From NCBI GenBank assembly GCA_017623295.1, contig JAGAPK010000070.1, positions 37,772 to 101,771 of the forward strand: DNA of 64,000 nt, written 5' to 3'. Shown here piece after piece: positions 16,541 to 25,276 of this stretch. Made by a program: the position numbers and the translations under genes. The first letter of the stretch is position 1, and each line of letters starts with the position of its first letter. The stretch comes from Lachnospiraceae bacterium (GTDB lineage: Bacteria > Bacillota > Clostridia > Lachnospirales > Lachnospiraceae). Below the pieces are notes generated by a model that saw nothing but the letters and a program-made list of their open reading frames with translations, was not told the origin of the DNA and searched no databases.

Positions 16541-18346
16541 ATGAAAGCAAAGAGAATTGTTGCATTGTTAATGGCAGCTACTATGGTTGCATCCTTAACA
16601 GCTTGTGGTGGCAGTGATACTGCTACAACAGCAGAAACTGCAGATACAGCAGAAGATGCTGCTGATGAAGCAGAAGACGAAGCTGACACAGAAGGTGAAG
16701 CTGAAGCAGAAGTATCCGATGAGGATTACGAGGAATTATTGGCAGAAATCATTCCGGAAGAAACAGTAACTCTGGATGTATTTGACCAGTTGGCAAACTA
16801 CTCCGGCGAGCAGATTGGATGGTTTGGTCAGGTTATGTTAGAGAAATTCAATGTTAAATTGAACATTATCCCTGATCCGGATGGTGTATATGAAACACGT
16901 ATGGAATCCGGCGACCTTGGTGATATCGTTATCTGGGGTAGTGATGGTGATGAATACCTTCAGGCAATTGAAAAAGGTATGCTTTATGACTGGAACGAAG
17001 ATGATCTTCTTGCAGAGTATGGTCCATATATTATAGAAAATATGGGTGCTGCATTAGAGAAAAATGCAGAAATCTCCGGTGGTACAACATATGGTATCGG
17101 TCATGATGTAGCTGTTGATGCAAGTGCTCGTCAGGATATTATGTACACATGGGATCTTCGTTGGGACCTTTACAAAGAATTAGGTTATCCGGAAATCAAG
17201 AATTTAGATGATATGGTAACTGTATTAGAGCAGATGAAAGAAATCTGCCCAACAGATGATAATGGTAAAACAACATACGGTGTATCCCTTTTCAATGACT
17301 GGGATGGTGATATGGTTATGTTCGTTAAATCTACAGCATCTGCTTACTATGGATATGATGAATTTGGTTTCGGTTTATATGATTCCGTAGAACAGAAATA
17401 TTATCCTTGTCTTGAAAAAGATGGTCCATACCTTGAGTGTTTGAAATTCTACAATACTTTATATCAGAAAGGTTTATTAGACCCAGACTCTCAGACACAG
17501 AAATATGATGGTATGGTAGAAGATTACCAGAATGGTACAGCTTTCTTGAATGTATTTAACTTCTTAGGTTCTGCAATGTACAATTCTGAAGCACATGCAG
17601 CAGAAGGCAAAGCTATGTACCCATGCCCACCAGCAGAAGCACAGCCAATCGCTTATGGTCAGAACATCTATGGTGGTAACAGACCTTGGACAATCGGTGC
17701 TAATACAGAATATCCGGAACTTTGTATGGCAATCATCAACTGGCTTGCAACTCCGGAAGGACGTATGACAATGGAATATGGTCCGGAAGGCGTATGCTGG
17801 TACTATGATGAAAATGGCAAAACATGTTTCACAGACCTTGGTAAGACAGTTAAACTTGACAATACAGCAGAAATGGCTGATGGTTACACAGGAACATTTG
17901 AAGATGGTTCCTTCAAGATGAACAACACAACATGGGGAATCGATGCTGAAAACCCGGATTCCAATGGTGATTCTTACAACTACAAGAAATGGGAAAGCTA
18001 CAACTCTGAAGCAGGATCTGAAATCGAAGCTGACTGGAGAGAAGTAACAGGATGCAACACAGCAGATGAACGTATCGGACAGACAAATTACAGACTGGCT
18101 CCTGGTACAACATATGCAGCAGGTGTTAAATCTGATGAATTACAGGTTGTATGGAATCAGGTTGCTGAATGTATCAAGACAAATTCATGGGCAGCTATCT
18201 ACGCTGAAACAGATGAAGAATTTGAGCAGATTGTAGACAACATGATTACAGAAGCAACAGATTATGGTTATGATCAGTGTGTTGAGTTCCAGGAGAACGA
18301 AGCTAAGATCAGAGCAGAAAAAGAAAACGAAGCTATGGGTAAATAA
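16541..18346 (+). CDS. Solute-binding lipoprotein 1 of the oligosaccharide ABC transporter
   Basis: Extracellular solute-binding protein, LplA type, 601 residues. The signal peptide ends in the lipobox LTAC (C22), followed by a low-complexity linker of Ala, Thr, Asp and Glu (about residues 25-65) that spaces the domain from the membrane. The mature domain starts near VTLDVFDQLANY. ATG 16541 is preferred to the in-frame ATG 16520 because the lipobox signal peptide begins there and AAGGAGG lies between them. It follows the two permease genes and is the natural receptor of that transporter. A paralogue is encoded at 25277-27046, with shared VDVFDSLANY-like and GWF segments. Confidence 0.95.
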   Translation: MKAKRIVALLMAATMVASLTACGGSDTATTAETADTAEDAADEAEDEADTEGEAEAEVSDEDYEELLAEIIPEETVTLDVFDQLANYSGEQIGWFGQVMLEKFNVKLNIIPDPDGVYETRMESGDLGDIVIWGSDGDEYLQAIEKGMLYDWNEDDLLAEYGPYIIENMGAALEKNAEISGGTTYGIGHDVAVDASARQDIMYTWDLRWDLYKELGYPEIKNLDDMVTVLEQMKEICPTDDNGKTTYGVSLFNDWDGDMVMFVKSTASAYYGYDEFGFGLYDSVEQKYYPCLEKDGPYLECLKFYNTLYQKGLLDPDSQTQKYDGMVEDYQNGTAFLNVFNFLGSAMYNSEAHAAEGKAMYPCPPAEAQPIAYGQNIYGGNRPWTIGANTEYPELCMAIINWLATPEGRMTMEYGPEGVCWYYDENGKTCFTDLGKTVKLDNTAEMADGYTGTFEDGSFKMNNTTWGIDAENPDSNGDSYNYKKWESYNSEAGSEIEADWREVTGCNTADERIGQTNYRLAPGTTYAAGVKSDELQVVWNQVAECIKTNSWAAIYAETDEEFEQIVDNMITEATDYGYDQCVEFQENEAKIRAEKENEAMGK

Positions 18347-18384
18347 GTTATAGCTATACGTGGGAGTAAAACTGATGTTATAAT

Positions 18385-18415
18385 AATGGGGCTGCTTGAT
18401 ATGAGCAGCCTCATT
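18385..18415 (+). terminator. Hairpin after the binding-protein gene
   Basis: AATGGGGCTGCT (18385-18396) pairs with AGCAGCCTCATT (18404-18415) with one mismatch. No clean T-run follows, so it may stabilise the abundant binding-protein mRNA or attenuate, rather than fully stop, transcription into the YesL gene. Confidence 0.65.
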
Positions 18416-18456
18416 CTAGTAATAGGCTTTTTGACTTATTTTATAGGAGGCTAAGT

Positions 18457-19110
18457 ATGAAATTTTTTAGTGTTGATAGTCCGCTCTACCGTTTTTTTAA
18501 TCGTTTATGGGATATTATACAGTTGAATTTTTTCTGGCTGATATGCTGTATACCGATTGTTACAATAGGAGCCTCGACGGCAGCGGCTTTTCATGTCTGT
18601 ATGAAAATGGTAGATGACGAAGAGGGCTATATCAGCAAAGAGTTCTTTAAGGGATTCAAAGAAAACTGGAAACAGGGAACAGTAGTAGGATTTCTGATCA
18701 TTCTGGCTTCTTACGCAGTTTATCTGGATGTGCAGATTTTTGAAGCAGTAGAGGGTAATCCGATTGGATTCCTGATTGTTGCAATGATTTCCGGCTTTCT
18801 GTTTTTCTTGTGTCTGATTTATGCGTATCCGTTGATTGCAAGATACCGTAACACCTTACTGGGAACACTGAAAAATTCCTTTACAATTGCCAGAAGACAC
18901 TTTCTTAGAACCATTTTTTTGGCTTTTATTTTAATGATAGAAATTTTAGTATGGATGTATAATTCCACAACGTTGTTTATTGGTTTTCTGATTGGACCGG
19001 CATGCATTATGTTTACGATTGCAGGCATGGCGCTTCGCATATTCCAGCAAATTGAAAAACAGCCAAATACAACTGTTATCCGGGAAGGGGAAGAAGAAAA
19101 TGATATGTAA
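18457..19110 (+). CDS. YesL family (DUF624) membrane protein
   Basis: Membrane protein of 217 residues with about five hydrophobic segments (near 22-45, 75-95, 105-128, 145-168 and 172-192). The start, with PLYRFFNRLWDIIQLNFFWLICCIPIVT split over residues 10-38, is the typical YesL/DUF624 N-terminus. YesL genes accompany YesM/YesN and LplABC-type transporters in many Firmicutes sugar loci; the molecular role is unknown. A strong TAGGAGG precedes ATG 18457. The stop codon lies 11 bases inside the following esterase gene, which indicates translational coupling. Confidence 0.88.
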   Translation: MKFFSVDSPLYRFFNRLWDIIQLNFFWLICCIPIVTIGASTAAAFHVCMKMVDDEEGYISKEFFKGFKENWKQGTVVGFLIILASYAVYLDVQIFEAVEGNPIGFLIVAMISGFLFFLCLIYAYPLIARYRNTLLGTLKNSFTIARRHFLRTIFLAFILMIEILVWMYNSTTLFIGFLIGPACIMFTIAGMALRIFQQIEKQPNTTVIREGEEENDM

Positions 19111-19915
19111 TGAATATCCAATTCGTGTAGAGGGGTCTACTGATAGAGCGAAATTAACAACTTATCTGATTTCCCATTCCGAAGAGATTGGAATAGAGGA
19201 AAGACCAATAATTATTATCTGTCCGGGCGGTGGTTATTGTTTTGTTTCTGACAGAGAAGCAGAAATGTTTGCATTGCAGTGGAATGCATACGGGTATCAT
19301 GCGGCGGTGTTACGCTATTCAGTGGAACCGGCAGTTTATCCGACAGCACTTCTCGAACTTGCAACCGTTGTAAAGATGATGAAGGAAAATGCAAAAGAGT
19401 GGCATATTGCCCCGGATAAGATTTTAGTAGAAGGTTCTTCTGCAGGAGGTCATCTGGCAGCCAGCTATGGAATGTTCTGGAAAAAGCCTTTTTTGGCAGA
19501 GAAGTTTGGTGTGGACAGTGAAATGCTTCGTCCGGCCGGTATGATTTTAAATTATCCGGTTATTAGTTCCGGTCCATATGCACATGAGGATTCTTTCCGA
19601 AAATTATTGGCAGATAATTATGATGCCATGAAAGAGGAAATGTCATTAGAGAATCAAGTCAGCGCAGATACACCACCGGCATTTATCTGGCATACGAATG
19701 AGGATGATTTGGTTCCGGCAGAGAATTCATTACTTCTGGCATTAGCCATGAGAAAGCAAAAAATTCCGGTGGAACTGCATCTGTATGCAAAAGGACCACA
19801 CGGAATTGGACTTGCTGATGAACGTACTATGGGAATGGATGGATATGGAGTTGTGCCGGAGTGCCAGTCATGGATGACACTCGCAAACACATGGATGAAG
19901 AATGTGATTTTATAA
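19100..19915 (+). CDS. Alpha/beta-hydrolase, probable carbohydrate acetyl esterase (BD-FAE/Aes-like)
   Basis: Serine hydrolase of 271 residues. The oxyanion segment CPGGGYCF (about 41-48), the nucleophile elbow GSSAGG (about S114), an acidic residue in TNEDDLVP (about D202) and the histidine in GPHGIG (about H232) make up the catalytic triad. This family de-esterifies acetylated or feruloylated oligosaccharides in many sugar loci; acetylated xyloglucan is the likely substrate here by context. There is no signal peptide. ATG 19100 overlaps the yesL stop by 11 bases and follows GGGAAGGGGAAG; a longer frame from 18992 lies inside yesL. The gene ends tail to tail with the response regulator with a 6-base overlap. 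Confidence 0.85.
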   Translation: MICNEYPIRVEGSTDRAKLTTYLISHSEEIGIEERPIIIICPGGGYCFVSDREAEMFALQWNAYGYHAAVLRYSVEPAVYPTALLELATVVKMMKENAKEWHIAPDKILVEGSSAGGHLAASYGMFWKKPFLAEKFGVDSEMLRPAGMILNYPVISSGPYAHEDSFRKLLADNYDAMKEEMSLENQVSADTPPAFIWHTNEDDLVPAENSLLLALAMRKQKIPVELHLYAKGPHGIGLADERTMGMDGYGVVPECQSWMTLANTWMKNVIL

Positions 19916-21490
19916 CTCCATACGCTTGCGGAATTCCGCAGGACTTTCACCCACATACTTCTTAAATTTTTTATGGAAATAGTCTACATTTTTATAGCCT
20001 ACCTGTTCGGCAACTTCGTAAACCTTTAACTTGTTTTCAAGCAGAAGCTGTTTCGAATGTTCGATTCTTCTATGATCGACATAGGAGTTAAAACTTTCAC
20101 CAACTGTTTTGTTAAAAATCTTGCCCAGGTAGGCACTATTATATCCAAACAGCGGAGCAATTGTTTCTAACTTGATATTATTCTTAAAATTATGGTCTAT
20201 GTAGAACAGAATATCATCCAGAATCGTATCTCTGGAAGGATTTCCTGTTGCGTTCATAATCATTTCAAACTGTTCCGAGAGAAAACGAATAATCTCGTAC
20301 AAATAATTCTGATTGTTGATAAAATCAATCACAGTAGAATTTGCTTCAAAAGGAATTTCTGCTGAAGCATAATTATGATTCATTTTCTCACGAATCTGCA
20401 AATAAACATCCGTCAGGAATAACTTAATATTATTGATATCATCTTCCACCTGCATCACGGTGTTTTCCAGTTCGGATAATGTTTCCACTACCATCTTACG
20501 ATTATAAGACTGAATATAGCCAATAAAACGGCCGGTAAAATCAGCAAGCAACTCTTCATCAAGTGATAAAAAGCCACGATAGGGGAGCGTTTGGGATATT
20601 TTAGCTAATTCTTTCGGAAGCTCTTCATAGCCTAGGGCATGCTGCTCTTGTGCACAGAAAAAGCGACGGTCAAGAAGCGTGGAAGCATCTTCATAAGAGA
20701 GATGAATATCTTCCAGAGAGGATACCGGCCTTCCGTAAGTAATAAACATGGAACCCATAGGACTTCCTTCCTGTGGGGGTTGATTTTCAAAATGCTCCAG
20801 AAACTCAGCAAGTTTATTTAAACCATGAGAACCTTTTAACAAAACAATATCTTTGTTATCAGCTTCGATATGCTCAAAAATATTATTTTCTTTGTTGGTA
20901 ACTTTCAGAAGTTCTGCAAAGGTATAAGGCGCAACGGTATCTTTTCTATTGAAATCTTCACAGATAACAATCTGATATGAATCCGAAATGAGTCGCAACT
21001 GTTCAGCATCCTGCTGTGAAAGAGGTGTAGCAAGCGTGTTGGTAACCAGTTCGTAAAGAATAACATTTTTGGCTTTAGTTTTCAGAGCATTCAGATTATT
21101 GGAGTGCTCTTTTTCAGTGGCAATCAGATTGCGAATTTCACTTACTGCCTGATAAAGTTCGTCTTCATCAAGTGGTTTGGTAAGATAGAAGCGAACCCCG
21201 CTTTTGATGGCTTCCTGAGCATATTTAAAGTCAGAGTAGCCACTCAAAATAATACATTTACCTTTATAACCGGCTTCTCTTGCCAGACGGATTACTTCGG
21301 TACCATGTAATTTGGGCATTTTCACATCCAATAAAACAAGACTGGGATTCAGAGCCAGAATCTGTGCCAGAGCATCATCACCATTTGATGCTTCTCCGCA
21401 CAGCTTAAAACCCAGAGATTCCCAGTCAATAATACATTTTAATCCTTCTCTGATTGAAAATTCATCATCTGCAATAAACAGTGTTTCCAT
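19910..21490 (-). CDS. YesN-type response regulator with AraC output domain
   Basis: Two-domain transcription regulator of 526 residues. The receiver has the acid pair at residues 8-9 (IADDE), the phospho-acceptor in LLDVKMP (D55) and the conserved lysine in YLTKPLD. The middle 270 residues have no recognised catalytic motif. The last 100 residues are an AraC double helix-turn-helix (YNSAYLGKIFNKTVGESF and VGYKNVDYFHKKFKKY). It is the probable partner of the YesM-type kinase at 11997. The start METLFIADDE is set by the receiver domain; the ribosome site (GAGGG or GGGGAT) is weak. The stop codon overlaps the convergent esterase gene. Confidence 0.93.
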   Translation of the reverse strand: METLFIADDEFSIREGLKCIIDWESLGFKLCGEASNGDDALAQILALNPSLVLLDVKMPKLHGTEVIRLAREAGYKGKCIILSGYSDFKYAQEAIKSGVRFYLTKPLDEDELYQAVSEIRNLIATEKEHSNNLNALKTKAKNVILYELVTNTLATPLSQQDAEQLRLISDSYQIVICEDFNRKDTVAPYTFAELLKVTNKENNIFEHIEADNKDIVLLKGSHGLNKLAEFLEHFENQPPQEGSPMGSMFITYGRPVSSLEDIHLSYEDASTLLDRRFFCAQEQHALGYEELPKELAKISQTLPYRGFLSLDEELLADFTGRFIGYIQSYNRKMVVETLSELENTVMQVEDDINNIKLFLTDVYLQIREKMNHNYASAEIPFEANSTVIDFINNQNYLYEIIRFLSEQFEMIMNATGNPSRDTILDDILFYIDHNFKNNIKLETIAPLFGYNSAYLGKIFNKTVGESFNSYVDHRRIEHSKQLLLENKLKVYEVAEQVGYKNVDYFHKKFKKYVGESPAEFRKRMEL

Positions 21491-21565
21491 GCCTATCCCC
21501 ATCCCTCTACATAATACAAATACTGGTTTAAAAATTGCCGATATCTTATACAAATAGAATACCAT

Positions 21566-21598
21566 AAAAACGGCGCTTTCGCAAGGAAAGCAGCCGTT
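21566..21598 (-). terminator. Minus-strand terminator after the GH29 gene
   Basis: Read on the minus strand, AACGGC-TGC-TTTCC pairs with GGAAAG-GCGCCGTT around a short loop, followed by TTTTTAT. It separates the fucosidase transcript from the response regulator gene, so the regulator probably has its own promoter within about 75 bases upstream of its start; I could not identify that promoter with confidence. Confidence 0.8.
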
Positions 21599-21630
21599 AT
21601 ATGCAGTAAGTTATGCAGCACTTTGTCCAT

Positions 21631-23115
21631 CTAATTTACGTGAACTTTTATGACAACAGGAAAGTCACTTTTTACAGATTTCGTAGTAAAGTGTAATCCG
21701 TCTTCGTCAATGGTATAGATAATTTTTTCTTCATAACCAAGAAGTTCTACATCACGAATAATGCCGTGAAAGTTTGGTTTGTTGGCATCCTTACTCTTGG
21801 ATAAGGAATGAATGGTAATTTGACCGTCTTCCGGATAACTCAGACAAATGGCATAAATGCAGCCATTGCCTGCCGTGAAACGAAAATCCTGGCTGGTATA
21901 GGAAGTAGCAGTGCCATCGCTGAACTGTCCTTCTGTTTCCAGAGTAGGACCTTCAGAAGGATAACGCCAGGATTTGCTGTTATAAATTGCTTCGCCATTG
22001 ACAGAGAGCCATTTTCCGATATCCTGAAGAATAGCAGCATCTTCTTTAGCAAAAGAGCCATCAGCTTTCGGACCTACATTTAACAGAAGATTACCATTTT
22101 TGCTTACAACATCAATCAGATAACAGAGAATTTCGTAACTGCTCTTATAATCCAGAGATGTTGTATAACACCAGGAATTACGTGCGATAGCCGTATCGGT
22201 TTGCCAATGATAAGGCTTGGTATCTGCAAATTTTCCACGTTCTACATCTACAATACCGCTTCCGAATGCCATTGCATCATGCTTATAGCATATAGCGGTA
22301 TGGAAGCCCCATTCCAGTCCACGATTATAATAGTAAGCGGCAATCTGGCGAAGGTATGGTTTATAGGCTTCGTGTTGTATCCACCAGTCGAAATAAAGAA
22401 TTTTCGGCTGATAACGGTCGATAATTTCACAGGTACGGCAAACCCAGTCTTCCAGAAATTCTTCTGATGGATAAGGTTTTGCAAATAAATCCTGCTGGTC
22501 TGGCTGCTCCTGTTCGGAAGGCCAGTAGAAATCACCGCATTTTAAAGGTTCTTTTATATCACTTTCAAAGTCCTTGCCATTTCCCATAAACCAGTGATGC
22601 TCGGCTCTATGGGAGGATGTGCAGAACACCAGTCCTTTTTGCTCCAGGGAGTGTTTCAATTCCCCGATAATATCACGTTTGGGTCCCATATTGGCAGCAT
22701 TGTAGACCGATAAATCGCTTTGATACATCTGGAAACCATCGTGGTGTTCTGCGACTGGAACAACATATTTAGCCCCTGCGCCGGCAAATGTTTCTGCCCA
22801 GAAATCCGGGTCAAATTTATCTGCCGTAAACATAGGAATAAAATCTTTGTAGCCAAAATCTTTATGAGGTCCATAAGTCTTTACATGATGCTCAAACTCC
22901 GGTGTGCCTTGAATGTACATATTACGGGAATACCATTCGTTGTTGAAGGCAGGGACACTATATAAGCCCCAGTGAACAAAAATACCAAATTTGGCTTTTT
23001 CATACCAGGAAGGCATTACAAAATCGGTCAGAGATGCCCAGTCATCATGATAAGGACCCTTTTCAATTACTTCGCGAATCTGTTTCAGATACGCCTGTTT
23101 ATCTGTTATTTTCAT
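21631..23115 (-). CDS. GH29 alpha-L-fucosidase
   Basis: Family 29 retaining alpha-L-fucosidase, 494 residues. The N-terminus has the typical WYEKAKFGIFVHWGLYSVPA barrel start; EHHDGF and the histidine-rich substrate segment (SSHRAEHHW) follow. The nucleophile is in ILYFDWW (about D243) and E292 in VERG is a candidate acid/base. LLLNVGPKADG closes the barrel. There is no signal peptide, so it should act inside the cell, removing fucose from imported oligosaccharides such as fucosylated xyloglucan fragments. The start is set by CGGAGG 5-6 bases upstream. It lies between the GH42 gene and a terminator. Confidence 0.93.
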   Translation of the reverse strand: MKITDKQAYLKQIREVIEKGPYHDDWASLTDFVMPSWYEKAKFGIFVHWGLYSVPAFNNEWYSRNMYIQGTPEFEHHVKTYGPHKDFGYKDFIPMFTADKFDPDFWAETFAGAGAKYVVPVAEHHDGFQMYQSDLSVYNAANMGPKRDIIGELKHSLEQKGLVFCTSSHRAEHHWFMGNGKDFESDIKEPLKCGDFYWPSEQEQPDQQDLFAKPYPSEEFLEDWVCRTCEIIDRYQPKILYFDWWIQHEAYKPYLRQIAAYYYNRGLEWGFHTAICYKHDAMAFGSGIVDVERGKFADTKPYHWQTDTAIARNSWCYTTSLDYKSSYEILCYLIDVVSKNGNLLLNVGPKADGSFAKEDAAILQDIGKWLSVNGEAIYNSKSWRYPSEGPTLETEGQFSDGTATSYTSQDFRFTAGNGCIYAICLSYPEDGQITIHSLSKSKDANKPNFHGIIRDVELLGYEEKIIYTIDEDGLHFTTKSVKSDFPVVIKVHVN

Positions 23116-23169
23116 GAAATCCTCCGTATGATACTTTTATAGTTTTGTATCTTATGTAACATGGATAAA

Positions 23170-25185
23170 CTATTTTACCTGCAAAATAACAACATCTTTG
23201 GCGGCTAATAAGAGGATATCTCCGGTTTTATAAGTTGTACCGGAAAGAATATCAACACCATCACAATTTAAAGTAATATTCTGGCTTTCGTCAGCGTGAT
23301 TTAAGAAGAACAGGAAAGTGCCGTTTGCGTTGGCACGTTTTGTAACTTCTATGCAATCCGGGGTATTGATAATTGGTTTGATTCCTGCTTCTTTGCAGAT
23401 TTCACCAATAAAAGTACGGTAAAATTCTGCATTGGAGCGTGTAGCAACATAGTATGCTTCACCTTTACCAAAATGATTGCGTGTTAAAACTGGCATTCCG
23501 GCATAGAAATCTTTTTCATAGCTGCAAAGGGCTTCTGCGCCTTCGGTATGCAATAAATCACAAATTAAAGTAGCCGGATAATTTGTACCATCGTAAGTAA
23601 AGCTGTTTGCAGCATCCTCTGGTAAAGCATCTTCTTCTTCTACCCAGATGCCGAGAATATCGCGGAGCTTACCCGGATAACCGCCAATAGTAACGAGGTC
23701 ATGGTCATCCACATAGCCACTGAAGAAGGTTGTTACGAAACGACCGCCCTCTTTAACAAAAGTACGGATTTTTTCATCATAGCCCGGTTTTACCATATAT
23801 AAAACAGGAGCCACAACTAAGTCATATTTGGATAAATCATCTTCCACGCTGATGAAATCAACCGGAATATTTAAGTTGTTAAATACTTTATAGTAGTTAA
23901 ATATTTCATCACAATAATGTAAATTAACGCTTGGACCTGCGGAAAAGTCTGTTGCCCACCAGTTATCCCAGTCAAAAACGATAGCAGCTTTCGACTCCGT
24001 TCTGGCACCAAGTGTCAGGGAACCGATTTTATCAAGTTCCGCGCCAAGAGCTGTTATTTCGCGGAAAACTCTGGTGTTTTCGTGTCCGGCATGGTCGATA
24101 ACTGCACCGTGATATTTTTCACAGGCACCGATGCTTCGTTTCATCTGGAAGAACATAACGGTGTCAGCACCATGAGCAACCGCCTGATAGCTCCAAAGGC
24201 GCATAACGCCCGGACGTTTCAGCGCATTGTAAGGAAGCCAGTTGGTAACGCTTGGTGTCTGTTCCATCAGAGCAAAAGGTTTTCCCTGTTTCAGACCACG
24301 CATCAAGTCGTGGCGAAGTGCGATATCTTCCAAAGGTGCATCGTTGGAAGGATAGTTATCCCAGGAAATGAAGTCCATATATTTTGCCCACATCTGATAA
24401 TCCAGAGGTTGATAAGTACCCATCAGGTTTGTGGTAATCGGAATCTCAGGGGTAATTTCATGAATTACATCATATTCCAGGCGGAAGCAGTTTAAAATGC
24501 TTTCGGAATTAAAACGTTTGTAATCCAGAGAAATGCCCTGGAAAGTTGTTCTGTTATATTCAAAATGCTCAGACAACATATTCGGTGCTACAATATCATC
24601 AAAATCATAGAAGGTGTGTCCCCAGAAAGCAGTATCCCATGCCTGATTTACAGCATCGATTGTTTTGTATTTTGCTTTCAGCCATTCCCGGAACTTTTTC
24701 TCACAGTTTTCACAGTAACATTCGCCGCCGAATTCATTAGAAATATGCCATGCAACAATGTTGTCATAATCTTTATAACGTTCTGCTAATTTGGTAGCCA
24801 GTGCTTTTGCAAATTTAAAATAAGTAGGGCTGTTTGGGCAAGAGTTATGGCGGCTTCCGAATTTACGCTTCATACCATTGAACTCGGTACGGAGAATATC
24901 CGGATATTTTCTTGCCATCCATGCCGGATGTGCGCCGGTAGCAGTAGCAAGACATACTTTCATGCCATTGTCACGTACCATGTTCATAATTTTGTCCAGT
25001 TTTTCAAAGTGGTACACGTCATCATCAGACTGTAAAGAAGCCCAACTGAAAACGTTCAAAGTAACAACATCAATATGTGCCAGTTTCAAAAGGCGCATAT
25101 CTTCTGCCCAGGTTTCTTCGGGCCATTGTTCCGGATTGTAATCTCCGCCGTATAAGATTTTTTGAACTCTGCTGTTTTCAATCAT
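23170..25185 (-). CDS. GH42 beta-galactosidase
   Basis: Family 42 beta-galactosidase, 671 residues. YGGDYNPEQWP at the N-terminus is diagnostic. The acid/base is in HISNEFGG (about E151), the nucleophile in ALMEQTPS (about E308), and GGECYCENC plus an upstream SCPN form the usual metal-binding cysteine cluster. The C-terminal half is the trimerisation domain and a small beta-domain. No signal peptide. In this locus it would remove beta-galactose from xyloglucan side chains after the fucosidase. ATG 25185 has GAGG at 7 bases; the ATG at 25191 is too close to it. An AT-rich gap of 91 bases separates it from the binding-protein gene upstream. Confidence 0.95.
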   Translation of the reverse strand: MIENSRVQKILYGGDYNPEQWPEETWAEDMRLLKLAHIDVVTLNVFSWASLQSDDDVYHFEKLDKIMNMVRDNGMKVCLATATGAHPAWMARKYPDILRTEFNGMKRKFGSRHNSCPNSPTYFKFAKALATKLAERYKDYDNIVAWHISNEFGGECYCENCEKKFREWLKAKYKTIDAVNQAWDTAFWGHTFYDFDDIVAPNMLSEHFEYNRTTFQGISLDYKRFNSESILNCFRLEYDVIHEITPEIPITTNLMGTYQPLDYQMWAKYMDFISWDNYPSNDAPLEDIALRHDLMRGLKQGKPFALMEQTPSVTNWLPYNALKRPGVMRLWSYQAVAHGADTVMFFQMKRSIGACEKYHGAVIDHAGHENTRVFREITALGAELDKIGSLTLGARTESKAAIVFDWDNWWATDFSAGPSVNLHYCDEIFNYYKVFNNLNIPVDFISVEDDLSKYDLVVAPVLYMVKPGYDEKIRTFVKEGGRFVTTFFSGYVDDHDLVTIGGYPGKLRDILGIWVEEEDALPEDAANSFTYDGTNYPATLICDLLHTEGAEALCSYEKDFYAGMPVLTRNHFGKGEAYYVATRSNAEFYRTFIGEICKEAGIKPIINTPDCIEVTKRANANGTFLFFLNHADESQNITLNCDGVDILSGTTYKTGDILLLAAKDVVILQVK

Positions 25186-25276
25186 ACTCATACCTCACTT
25201 TATGTTTATTTTAGTGTTTCTTGTTTTTTATGCTTTATTTGTTTTATTTACTTTTATATTTCATTGGTTTGACATT

